Origin: Spirochaetae bacterium HGW-Spirochaetae-4
GTDB lineage: Bacteria; Spirochaetota; Spirochaetia; Sphaerochaetales; Sphaerochaetaceae
Assembly (NCBI GenBank): GCA_002839335.1
Contig: PGXU01000006.1
Coordinates: forward strand, 1 to 64,000
Reading direction: 5' to 3'
Length of the DNA stretch: 64,000 nucleotides
A program made the position numbers and the translations under genes. Position 1 is the first letter of the stretch, and each line of letters opens with the position of its first letter. The notes beneath the pieces were generated by a model, which saw only the letters and a program-made list of their open reading frames with translations, searched no databases and was not told where the DNA came from. Below, piece by piece: positions 15,810 through 23,510 of the stretch.

Positions 15810-16856
15810 CGAAAACCACCTCTTCGTATTGTTCGCGATCCTCACCAACGTCAGCATGACGGGAACCTCGACCAGGACCCCGACCACCGTTGCGATTGTC
15901 GCACCCGAGCTGAGTCCGAACACCGATATGGCGACAGCGACAGCAAGTTCAAAAAAGTTCGAAGCACCGATCATCCCGGCTGGGGCTGCGACATCATGGG
16001 GCAGCTTCAATGCCCTCGCCCACAGGTATGCCACGAAAAAGATGAAAAACGTCTGGATAACCAAGGGAATGGCAATCAACACGATATTCAGCGGATTGTC
16101 CACGATTGTCTGGCCTTGGAACGAGAATATGATGACAAGGGTGAGCAACAACCCGATGATTGTGACATTCCCGAACTTGGGGATGAAGGTGTTCTCGAAA
16201 TAATCCAACCCGCGGTTCTTCGTGATAATGACCCGGGAGAACCATCCCGCCCCAAGGGGAATCACGACGAACAGGACCACCGAAAGGAACAAAGTCATCC
16301 ACGGAATGGCTATGCCGCTTATTCCCAACAACAGCCCTACGATCGGCACGAAAGCCGCAAGGATTATCAAGTCGTTGGTCGCGACCTGTACCAGCGTATA
16401 GGCCGGGTTTCCCTTCGTCAGGTGGCTCCATACGAACACCATGGCCGTACATGGGGCAGCACCCAGAAGAACGGCACCCGCCAGATATTGTCGCGCCAGG
16501 TCCCGTGGAATAATCGATCGGTAGACCACATAGAAGAAGAATATGGCGATACCGTACATGGTGAAAGGCTTGATCAGCCAGTTGGTGACCCAGGTGACCA
16601 CAAGTCCCCTGGGATTCTGCCCGACCTTCCTGATACTGTGGAAATCGACCTTGAGCATCATGGGATAGATCATCAACCAAATCAGGACCGCTACCGGAAT
16701 CGAGACGTTGGCATATTCGAATTGGGAAAGGAAGTCGGGAATCCCCGGAAGAAATACTCCTACAAGCACACCGACAACCATACACAACAGGACCCAGAGT
16801 GTCAGATATCTCTCAAAAAACCCTATTCCGCTTGTGGAATTCTTCATCCTGTCCAT
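15807..16856 (-). CDS. acr3: ACR3-type arsenite efflux permease
   Basis: A 349-aa membrane protein of ten predicted helices. Family marks are the Cys-containing LLGAAPCTAMVFVWSHLTKGNPAYTLVQVATNDLIIL and the closing ASNFFELAVAVAISVFGLSSGATIATVVGVLVEVPVMLTLV, both highly conserved in ACR3. It extrudes As(III) using the proton gradient. AGGAG lies upstream of ATG 16856; a GTG just before is less likely. The ArsR gene 56 bp upstream on the same strand is its probable regulator. Confidence 0.93.
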   Translation of the reverse strand: MDRMKNSTSGIGFFERYLTLWVLLCMVVGVLVGVFLPGIPDFLSQFEYANVSIPVAVLIWLMIYPMMLKVDFHSIRKVGQNPRGLVVTWVTNWLIKPFTMYGIAIFFFYVVYRSIIPRDLARQYLAGAVLLGAAPCTAMVFVWSHLTKGNPAYTLVQVATNDLIILAAFVPIVGLLLGISGIAIPWMTLFLSVVLFVVIPLGAGWFSRVIITKNRGLDYFENTFIPKFGNVTIIGLLLTLVIIFSFQGQTIVDNPLNIVLIAIPLVIQTFFIFFVAYLWARALKLPHDVAAPAGMIGASNFFELAVAVAISVFGLSSGATIATVVGVLVEVPVMLTLVRIANNTKRWFS

Positions 16857-16911
16857 CACACATCTCCTATCTAGAAACCGTATGCACGATTTTTGTGAAC
16901 ATACCCGTATC

Positions 16912-17280
16912 CTACGGTTTCTCTACTTGCTCCGCTTGGGAATCGCACGAATCCATGCCACCACAACAAGAACTCCGCACAACCGGACGGTTTTCCGGTT
17001 TCGGGATACGACCCAGATAATCGATCAAACCACTGAATTCTGCCTGGTTCAACGAATAATGCATCCATTTGCCTTTCCGCACCGAGTCGACCAGATTGCT
17101 TCCAGTGAGCATCTTCATGTGATAGCTCAGCGTCGGTTGGGTTATCTTGAACGATTCCAGGATATCGCAAGCACAGAGGGGCCCGTTCGCCAACAGACTG
17201 ATGATATCGAGCCGCGTCTCGTCTGAAAGAGCCTTTAGCTTCAACAGATGCTGGGAAATTTTGGTAACGTTCTCATCCAT
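16912..17280 (-). CDS. arsR: ArsR-family arsenic/metal-responsive repressor
   Basis: A 122-aa winged-HTH repressor. The helix carries PLCACDILESFKITQPTLSYHMKML, with the CxC pair in the position of the ArsR As(III) site (usually CVC). The C terminus is Cys-rich (SSCCGGMDSCDS). GGAG stands 8 nt before ATG 17280, so unlike three other regulators in the window it has a normal leader. It heads the acr3 operon. The promoter carries a short inverted repeat (see 17300-17330). Confidence 0.9.
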   Translation of the reverse strand: MDENVTKISQHLLKLKALSDETRLDIISLLANGPLCACDILESFKITQPTLSYHMKMLTGSNLVDSVRKGKWMHYSLNQAEFSGLIDYLGRIPKPENRPVVRSSCCGGMDSCDSQAEQVEKP

Positions 17281-17299
17281 TCGGCATGCTCCTATCGAG

Positions 17300-17330
17300 C
17301 GATACTATACGTTATATCGATTTTTTTCAA
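17300..17330 (-). promoter_or_regulatory. Promoter with inverted repeat for arsR-acr3
   Basis: On the minus strand: -35 TTGAAA (17330-17325), 17-bp spacer, -10 TAGTAT (17307-17302). CGATA (17300-17304) and TATCG (17315-17319) form an inverted repeat that overlaps the -10, as expected for ArsR repression. Confidence 0.55.
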
Positions 17331-17374
17331 TATGTTGATAAAAGGCACCATCTATCAGTTAACGTTGCCCGCAC

Positions 17375-18178
17375 TCAGTTGGTCGCGATCCACTCCTTGA
17401 CCTTCCTCTCTATGGCGTCTCGGATCGGACGGATACCGGCCAGCTTCTCGTCATCTGTCCCCTGAATCGCACTGGGATCGGGAAAACCCCAATGCATCCG
17501 CTCATGCTTTCCCGGGAACATGGGACAACGCTCGGCGCTGCTTTCGTCACAGACGGTGACCACATAGTCGAACACTTCCTTGCGGTCGATATATTCCTTG
17601 GCCGGTTTCGCGTAATGACCATCCATGGAAACCCCGACCTCCGCCATGGCCTGCACGACCAGGGGATTCAATTTCCCCGCCTCGATACCACTGCTATGGA
17701 CATCGAAACGGTCTGCGGCATACTGCCGAACAAATGCCTCGGCCATCTGGCTCCGGGCCGAATTGTGGATACAAACGAACATGATTCTTGTCTTCTTCAT
17801 GATTGGTAACTCCTTTGCCAAGGTACAACAACCGCTCGAGCAGGCAGGTGCCGGGCTTTCCGCATCCCCATCCACATCTGAATCGGCTGGCGCTGAATCG
17901 AATCTGTTGGCGCAATACATCATGTCGAGGATGCACGGCATGGCAAGGGTACAGTTCACCTGGGTCCCATCCCGCTCCATGTCGATGATGCCAACACTTT
18001 TCAACAACGACAGGTGCTTGGACGCCGCGGACTTGTTCAACCCGAGATTGTCGGCCAATTGGCACACGCACCACGGGCGCTCACGCAGAGCCTCCACCAT
18101 TGCCAAACGCATGGGGTGTCCCAACACTCGCAATAACCGGGCTGCACTTTCGAATCGTTGCTCGTCCTTCCTGTCCAT
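17375..18178 (-). CDS. ArsR-ArsC fusion: repressor joined to thioredoxin-type arsenate reductase
   Basis: A 267-aa protein. Residues 1-92 are an ArsR winged HTH (ARLLRVLGHPMRLAMVEALRERPWCVCQLADNLGLNKSAASKHLSLL), with Cys pair CVC as inducer site. A 30-residue acidic linker ends in SSGCC. Residues 127-267 are a complete low-molecular-weight-phosphatase-type ArsC: CIHNSAR (C-x5-R), then VCDESSAERCPMFPG with the two resolving Cys, then HWGFPDPS. No stop codon separates the parts. AAAGGAG stands 9 nt before the in-frame ATG 17800, so free ArsC may also be made. The start at 18178 has no ribosome site and is probably leaderless. An open frame to 18784 upstream is not used. Confidence 0.88.
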   Translation of the reverse strand: MDRKDEQRFESAARLLRVLGHPMRLAMVEALRERPWCVCQLADNLGLNKSAASKHLSLLKSVGIIDMERDGTQVNCTLAMPCILDMMYCANRFDSAPADSDVDGDAESPAPACSSGCCTLAKELPIMKKTRIMFVCIHNSARSQMAEAFVRQYAADRFDVHSSGIEAGKLNPLVVQAMAEVGVSMDGHYAKPAKEYIDRKEVFDYVVTVCDESSAERCPMFPGKHERMHWGFPDPSAIQGTDDEKLAGIRPIRDAIERKVKEWIATN

Positions 18179-18184
18179 ACATCC

Positions 18185-18257
18185 AATGTTGCAAAAAGTG
18201 GAAACTTTGTCAACCTTTTGTATTGACAAGCCCCCAACAGTTTCCAATAATGGAAAC
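18185..18257. promoter_or_regulatory. Compact divergent promoters with GTTTCCA operators
   Basis: Minus: -35 TTGACA (18213-18208), 17 bp, -10 AACATT (18190-18185), 6 nt from the ArsR-ArsC ATG. Plus: -35 TTGACA (18223-18228), 17 bp, -10 AATAAT (18246-18251). A perfect repeat, GTTTCCA-ATAA-TGGAAAC (18240-18257), covers the plus -10. A half site GTTTCCAC (18205-18198, minus) lies in the minus spacer. The fusion repressor is the obvious ligand. Confidence 0.8.
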
Positions 18258-18272
18258 ATAAGGAGAAATACC

Positions 18273-18512
18273 ATGGTAATCCAGATTCTCGGGACAGGTT
18301 GTCCAAAATGCAAAGCCCTTGAGGCGAACGCGCGCCAAGCTATCGAAGCCGGTGGCATTGAAGCTACCATTGAAAAGGTGACCGAAATCGATCGGATCAT
18401 GGACATGGGTGTTATGATGACCCCAGCCTTGGCTATCGATGGCGTGGTGAAGAGTGCCGGCAAGTTGCTCAACAAGGACCAGATCCTTGCGTATGTGAAG
18501 GAAGGCAAATAA
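18273..18512 (+). CDS. Thioredoxin-like small redox protein
   Basis: A 79-aa protein of the redox-active disulfide protein 2 (MTH895-like) family: MVIQILGTGCPKCKALEANARQAIE, with active-site CPKC, and cis-Pro segment GVMMTPALAIDG. AAGGAG precedes ATG 18273. It is the first gene of an operon that diverges from the ArsR-ArsC fusion and shares its operator. Since the fused ArsC is of the thioredoxin-dependent type, this protein is a candidate reductant for it; that link is inference. Confidence 0.85.
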   Translation: MVIQILGTGCPKCKALEANARQAIEAGGIEATIEKVTEIDRIMDMGVMMTPALAIDGVVKSAGKLLNKDQILAYVKEGK

Positions 18513-18880
18513 TGGGATGCGCCTGTTCTTGTGGTGGCGATTGCACCGTCAAGCTCCTCTACGCATGCTCGGGAGCCGCGAATACCGGCCTGCTTGCCGA
18601 CCAGGTGGCCCGTACGCTGGCATCCGATGGAAAAGGTTCCATGACTTGTCTTGCCGCGGTGGGAGCCGACCTTTCGGGATTCCTCGCATCGGCCAGAAGT
18701 GCCGACAAGAATGTGGTGATCGACGGATGCAAGGTCGCCTGCGGTGCAAAGATATTCACGGAGAAGGGATTGCCCTTCGAGCACTACATCACCACCGATT
18801 TCGGCGTACTCAAGGGACAGACCCCCATAACCGCTGAGGTGATAGAGACCGTTGCACTGCAGATCGGCAGGATGATGTAG
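18512..18880 (+). CDS. DGC-domain putative zinc/metal-binding protein
   Basis: A 122-aa protein with the DGC-domain pattern: Cys-rich N terminus (MGCACSCGGDC), LLYACSGAANTGLLADQVARTL, and the name-giving DGCKVACGAKIF. The family is thought to bind metal through these Cys; its function is unknown. Its ATG overlaps the TAA of the thioredoxin-like gene (TAATG). It is often found, as here, with a YraQ/ArsP-type permease. Confidence 0.82.
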   Translation: MGCACSCGGDCTVKLLYACSGAANTGLLADQVARTLASDGKGSMTCLAAVGADLSGFLASARSADKNVVIDGCKVACGAKIFTEKGLPFEHYITTDFGVLKGQTPITAEVIETVALQIGRMM

Positions 18881-18882
18881 CC

Positions 18883-20067
18883 ATGGCGAACAAGGAACTC
18901 TCTCCCAACAAGAAACTATTGGTTATCGCAGGTATCTTCCTGACGGTGTTCTTCATCCCCTTCACCAATGCACGGGTGGCTGGAGCGATCCAGGAAGCTT
19001 TCCTGATGCTTGCGGACTATGCGCACGAGCATGTGTTGCTTTGCGTGGTTCCCGCGTTGTTCATCGCCGGAGCGATCGTGGTGTTCCTCAACCAACAGGC
19101 GGTCATGAAGTATCTCGGGCCGAAGGCGAACAAGTTCGTCGCCTATTCGGTGGCTTCGGTATCGGGAGCGATCCTCGCCGTCTGCTCCTGCACGGTGTTG
19201 CCGCTGTTCAAGGGCATCTACAAGAAGGGAGCCGGACTTGGTCCCGCCGTATCGTTCTTGTACTCGGGCCCGGCGATCAATATCCTGGCCATCGTGCTCT
19301 CCTACAAGGTGTTCGGGTGGCAGCTCGGCCTTACCCGCATGATCGTGTCGATCGTGTTCGCATTCATCATCGGCCTGATCATGCAGGCGCTCTTCCGCAA
19401 GGAGGATGAGAAGCGGCTGGCTGACGAACGCTTGTTCCAGAACATGGGTGGCCCCGATGCCCGTTCGCTCGGGCAGATGGTGCTGTTCATGTTCTCCATG
19501 ATCGGCATCCTGGTGTTCCTCAACTGGGCTCCCTCCAGCGGGGCAAGTTCGGGCTGGGACTTCATCTACCGCTCCAAATATTGGATTACCGGAGCTTTCG
19601 GCCTGTTGCTCGTCTACGCGTTGGTGCGGTGGTTCACCAAGGACGAACTGGTCGAATGGGGAGGAGCGACACGCGATTTCGCGCTGCAGATCCTCCCCTT
19701 GCTCTTCGGTGGTGTCCTGGTGGCCGGTTTCCTGCTGGGAAGACCCGGACATGAGGCGCTCATACCCTCGGCATGGGTAGCGTCCCTGGTTGGAGGAAAC
19801 TCGCTGTTCGCCAATTTCTTCGCTGCGATTAGCGGTGCATTCATGTACTTCGCCACCCTCACCGAGATTCCGATAGTCCAGGGACTGCTGGGAGCGGGCA
19901 TGGGACAGGGGCCCGCACTAGCCTTGCTGCTCGCGGGACCGAGCCTCTCGTTGCCATCGATGTTGGTGATCGGCGGGGAGTTGGGATTCAAGAAGACAGC
20001 AGCGTATGTCGCGTTGGTGGTCGTCTTCTCAACGGGTGCCGGAGTAGTGTACGGGTTGGTGGCTTGA
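18883..20067 (+). CDS. YraQ/ArsP-family permease
   Basis: A 394-aa protein with about ten membrane helices in two halves. The first half has the conserved VCSCTVLPLFKGIYKKGAGLGPAVSFLYSGPAINILA. The second half has FANFFAAISGAFMYFATLTEIPIVQGLLGAGMGQGPALALLLAGPSLSLPS. This is the DUF318/YraQ family, which includes ArsP, the methylarsenite exporter. It starts 2 bp after the DGC gene. The shared ArsR-type operator and the presence of arsM elsewhere in the window make organoarsenical export plausible, but the substrate is inferred. Confidence 0.85.
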   Translation: MANKELSPNKKLLVIAGIFLTVFFIPFTNARVAGAIQEAFLMLADYAHEHVLLCVVPALFIAGAIVVFLNQQAVMKYLGPKANKFVAYSVASVSGAILAVCSCTVLPLFKGIYKKGAGLGPAVSFLYSGPAINILAIVLSYKVFGWQLGLTRMIVSIVFAFIIGLIMQALFRKEDEKRLADERLFQNMGGPDARSLGQMVLFMFSMIGILVFLNWAPSSGASSGWDFIYRSKYWITGAFGLLLVYALVRWFTKDELVEWGGATRDFALQILPLLFGGVLVAGFLLGRPGHEALIPSAWVASLVGGNSLFANFFAAISGAFMYFATLTEIPIVQGLLGAGMGQGPALALLLAGPSLSLPSMLVIGGELGFKKTAAYVALVVVFSTGAGVVYGLVA

Positions 20068-20077
20068 CCGGATCGCG

Positions 20078-21052
20078 TCAAGCGCCACCGGTACTCACAT
20101 ACAGGTATACCAGATACGCGATATAGCTGGCCACCAGCAACAATCCCTCGACTCGGTTTATACGGCCTTTGCCATAGGGGAACCGGTATCCGATCACAAA
20201 GAGTGAAACGGTCAGGATCCCCATGACGAACATGTCCCGCACGAAGACATCCCGTCCCACATCCATGGGATGGATGGTACCGGCAAGGCCTACGACGGCC
20301 AATGTGTTGAACAGGTTCGACCCCAGGACATTGCCAAGAGCGATATCGTGTTCCCCCTTGCGGGTCGCGGCAATCGCCGAAGCCAGTTCCGGCAGGGACG
20401 TACCGATTGCGACGATGGTAAGACCGATAATCAAATCGCTCACACCGAGGGTGCGGGCAATATCTACCGCCCCCCACACCAAGAGACGCGAGCTGATGAT
20501 CAGTACCGCCAAGCCGACCAGCATCCACCTGACAGCTTTCTTCAAGGGCATGTCCACCGAAGCGAGTTCCAGGTCCATCTCTTTACCGAACGCATCGGGT
20601 CGTTTTTGCATCCCCTGCCACACACTCCATCCCATGAGCAGCACAAACAGCACGAGCAACAGGATGGCTTCGGTTCGGGAAATATGGCCATCGGCCACAA
20701 ACCAGGCTGAAATTCCTGTGATTGCGGTGAGGATCGGCAACTCGTTGCTCAACACCTTCGAATGGACCGTTATGGGGCTGATGATCGAGGTGAGCCCCAA
20801 GATCAAAGCGATATTGGTGATATTCGAGCCGTAGGCATTGCCCAAGGCGATACCGGGGTTTCCCTGCAACGAGGCTTGGGTCGATACAATCAGCTCCGGG
20901 AACGAGGTTCCGAAACCGACAATCACCATGCCGATAAGCAATGGCGGCATACCGAAATGGCGTGCGGCCGAGGATGCACCGTCGACAAAACGGTCGGCAC
21001 TCCAGACCAACAGCAGGACACCGGTTACGAGGGAGAGGATTGGAAGTATCAT
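20078..21052 (-). CDS. Calcium/sodium antiporter, CaCA family (YrbG-like)
   Basis: A 324-aa protein with two homologous halves of five helices. Repeat alpha-1 is GFGTSFPELIVSTQASLQGNPGIALGNAYGSNITNIALILG; alpha-2 is AIGTSLPELASAIAATRKGEHDIALGNVLGSNLFNTLAVVG. The acidic residue of the G-T-S-x-PE motifs coordinates Ca2+ and Na+ in this family. AGGTGA precedes ATG 21052. It is convergent with the permease, with a gap of only 10 bp. Confidence 0.93.
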   Translation of the reverse strand: MILPILSLVTGVLLLVWSADRFVDGASSAARHFGMPPLLIGMVIVGFGTSFPELIVSTQASLQGNPGIALGNAYGSNITNIALILGLTSIISPITVHSKVLSNELPILTAITGISAWFVADGHISRTEAILLLVLFVLLMGWSVWQGMQKRPDAFGKEMDLELASVDMPLKKAVRWMLVGLAVLIISSRLLVWGAVDIARTLGVSDLIIGLTIVAIGTSLPELASAIAATRKGEHDIALGNVLGSNLFNTLAVVGLAGTIHPMDVGRDVFVRDMFVMGILTVSLFVIGYRFPYGKGRINRVEGLLLVASYIAYLVYLYVSTGGA

Positions 21053-21086
21053 AATTCACCTACTATAGGAAAAGTACCGGTCAATG

Positions 21087-22187
21087 TCAAACCGGTGAAG
21101 GCTGCTGTGGCACCGTATATACCGTTTGTGTCGGGTAGGCGAACTCGATCCCCTTCTCGTTGAACGTCTTGTAGATATTCCGGTAGATTTCCTGTTGCAC
21201 ATCCATGTATACCGCATAGTCGGGGGAGGGAACATAGTATACGGTTTCGAAGACAAGGGAGAAGTTGCCGAAAGACTGGAAATGGGACCGGTCGAACACC
21301 ACGCCATCGATCGTCCCGACCGATTCTACGATCGATTTGATCATGGCTGGAATCTGCTCGATATGCTCTTGCGAGGTTTGGTAGGTGACACCGATGGTAA
21401 AAGCCACGCGCCTGCGTTTCATCTGCTTGTAGTTGTGGATCCTTGAGGAGGTGAGGTCCGAGTTGGATATGATCAACAGTTCTCCACTGAGCATACGTAT
21501 CCTGCTGGACTTTATACCGATCTTCTCCACGACCCCCAACTTGTCGCCGAATTCAATGAAATCACCCAAGGTGAACGGCTTGTCCAAAAATATCACGAAA
21601 TAGCTGAACAGGTCGCCCAGGATACCTTGGGCCGCGATCGCCACGGCTATGCCGCCTACACCAAGACCAGCTATTGCGGTGGTGACATTGAATCCGAGAT
21701 TTGCCAGCAGGAACACGAACCCGATGATCCACAGTATGAATTTCAAGAGGGAGAGCAACGGCTTGAGGTTCTTCTCCTGTTCGTGGTTCGCATACTCCTT
21801 CTCGAAGTGGCGGGAAAAGGCCAACTCGATGCCCTTGTTTATGGAACGGACAATGATGATGGTCATGAGGATGGCGAAACTCGCCCGTACGGTCGATTGG
21901 ATGCGCTCGTCGAAAGCGACCATCTCGACACCGATCGACATGATGCCGAGGAACAGCAACGGAAGTGCGATGCGTTGGAAGAACCTGAGCACAGGAAGTG
22001 ATCGGATGGTCCCCTTGGCATCCATTTCGGCACGCTTCTCCTCAAGGCTCTTGATCCGCTTCTTCAGTATGGCATTCGCGATCAGCAACACGACAAGTCC
22101 AATGACCACTACAAGCAAGGCCTGAAGGTACAACGCGCCATTTTCACCCAGAAAATTTTTCATGGTTGTTATGGTATCCATGTCCAT
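21087..22187 (-). CDS. MscS-family mechanosensitive channel
   Basis: A 366-aa protein: three or four helices, then the MscS pore and beta-domain, GLGVGGIAVAIAAQGILGDLFSYFVIFLDKPFTLGDFIEFGDKLGVVEKIGIKSSRIRMLSGELLIISNSDL. The Gly/Ala-packed pore helix and the F-x-L-GD-F-I signature are clear. A C-terminal alpha-beta domain follows. It releases solutes on hypo-osmotic shock. No strong ribosome site is seen; ATG 22187 and ATG 22181 are both possible. Confidence 0.93.
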   Translation of the reverse strand: MDMDTITTMKNFLGENGALYLQALLVVVIGLVVLLIANAILKKRIKSLEEKRAEMDAKGTIRSLPVLRFFQRIALPLLFLGIMSIGVEMVAFDERIQSTVRASFAILMTIIIVRSINKGIELAFSRHFEKEYANHEQEKNLKPLLSLLKFILWIIGFVFLLANLGFNVTTAIAGLGVGGIAVAIAAQGILGDLFSYFVIFLDKPFTLGDFIEFGDKLGVVEKIGIKSSRIRMLSGELLIISNSDLTSSRIHNYKQMKRRRVAFTIGVTYQTSQEHIEQIPAMIKSIVESVGTIDGVVFDRSHFQSFGNFSLVFETVYYVPSPDYAVYMDVQQEIYRNIYKTFNEKGIEFAYPTQTVYTVPQQPSPV

Positions 22188-22280
22188 AGGATACTGGAAA
22201 TTCTCGCCGATGACAAACGAATTGCTCCGGGCAACGATGTATTATAGAATTGGGGGGGTACGATAAGGAGGATGCGATCG

Positions 22281-23510
22281 ATGGAAGCTCGGACACATAT
22301 CACTTCAGAGGTCGGCAAGCTCAACGATGTGCTGTTGCATCGTCCTGGACGCGAATTGGAATCGTTGACGCCCCAGTATCTGGATTTCATGCTTTTCGAG
22401 GATATTCCCTATCTGGCTCAGATGCAATTTGAGCATGACCAGTTCGCCAGACTGCTGGAGGCGCAGGGGTGCCGGGTCCATTATGTCGAGGCTTTGCTCG
22501 AAGCAGTCTTGGGTGATGCCTTGCTGAGGGATACCGCAGTCGCCCATCTCGTCGGATCGTCGAAACTGTTCTCCCAACCGCTCAAGCACGTTATAACAGA
22601 ATATCTCCTGGAGTCGTCGCCGAAACAGTTGGCAGCCTATTGCGTGGGAGGATTGTTGAAGTCCGAGGTGGATGGCAAGGTGCAGCACAAGACGCTCTCC
22701 TACTTCATACGGGATACATACCCCTACTATATCTCTCCCCTTCCCAACCTCTATTTCACCCGGGATCCGGCGACTGTTGTGGGAAACGGGGTCTCGATCA
22801 ATGTCATGAAGACCGAAGCCCGGCGCAGGGAAAATTGGCTGATGTCGTTGCTTGCGGACAACCATCCCCTATTCGCCTCGAGCAGGACGCATCGCGATTA
22901 CAGTATGGGAAGCAGCATCGAAGGCGGCGATATCCTGGTCCTCAACGATTCGTGCGCACTTGTCGGCAGCAGTGCCAGGACCGATGTGTGGGCGATCGAG
23001 GCCTTTGCCAGACGGATGATGGCGCCACTTGAGCGCGGCGGAGAGGGTTTGCGTGAAATCCTGGTTGTCCAGATTCCCTATACCCGGGCCTACATGCATC
23101 TGGATACGGTCTTCACCATGGTCGACCGGGACAAGTTCTGCATCTACGGCGGTATCAAGTCGTCGCTTCGCGTGTTCAGCATGGTCATGGGCCCTGGCGA
23201 CTCGTTGGAGATATCGGAGGAGCGCACCTTGAAACAGGCCTTGAAACGGGTGCTGGGGTTGCCTGCCCTGGAGTTGATACAAAGCGGTGGAAAGGATCCG
23301 ATCGCCTCTGCGCGTGAACAATGGAACGACAGTACGAATACGCTCGCTGTCGCTCCAGGAACCGTAATCACCTACCGCAGGAATGTGGTTTCAAACGAGA
23401 CGTTGGAGCGTCATGGAATCACCGTTCTGCCCATCAGCGGTTCCGAACTGGTCCGGGGACGCGGGGGTCCCCGATGTATGAGCATGCCACTCAATCGTGA
23501 CGACCTGTAG
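22281..23510 (+). CDS. arcA: Arginine deiminase
   Basis: A 409-aa protein that hydrolyses arginine to citrulline and ammonia. Conserved points: LHRPGRELESLTP near the N terminus, FTRDPA, the substrate motif SIEGGDILVLND, YTRAYMHLDTVFTMVD with the catalytic His, and the C-terminal RGRGGPRCMSMPLNRDDL with the nucleophilic Cys. AAGGAGG is 9 nt before ATG 22281; an ATG at 22272 touches the ribosome site and is unlikely. No arcB, arcC or arcD is adjacent. It lies next to the GOGAT genes, and its 3' end overlaps gltD by 20 bp. Confidence 0.95.
   Translation: MEARTHITSEVGKLNDVLLHRPGRELESLTPQYLDFMLFEDIPYLAQMQFEHDQFARLLEAQGCRVHYVEALLEAVLGDALLRDTAVAHLVGSSKLFSQPLKHVITEYLLESSPKQLAAYCVGGLLKSEVDGKVQHKTLSYFIRDTYPYYISPLPNLYFTRDPATVVGNGVSINVMKTEARRRENWLMSLLADNHPLFASSRTHRDYSMGSSIEGGDILVLNDSCALVGSSARTDVWAIEAFARRMMAPLERGGEGLREILVVQIPYTRAYMHLDTVFTMVDRDKFCIYGGIKSSLRVFSMVMGPGDSLEISEERTLKQALKRVLGLPALELIQSGGKDPIASAREQWNDSTNTLAVAPGTVITYRRNVVSNETLERHGITVLPISGSELVRGRGGPRCMSMPLNRDDL

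Noticed and set aside
18179-18784. The 202-residue N-terminal extension of the ArsR-ArsC reading frame
   Set aside because: It runs antisense through the thioredoxin-like and DGC genes and across the divergent promoters, and has no homology. The ArsR domain begins at ATG 18178.
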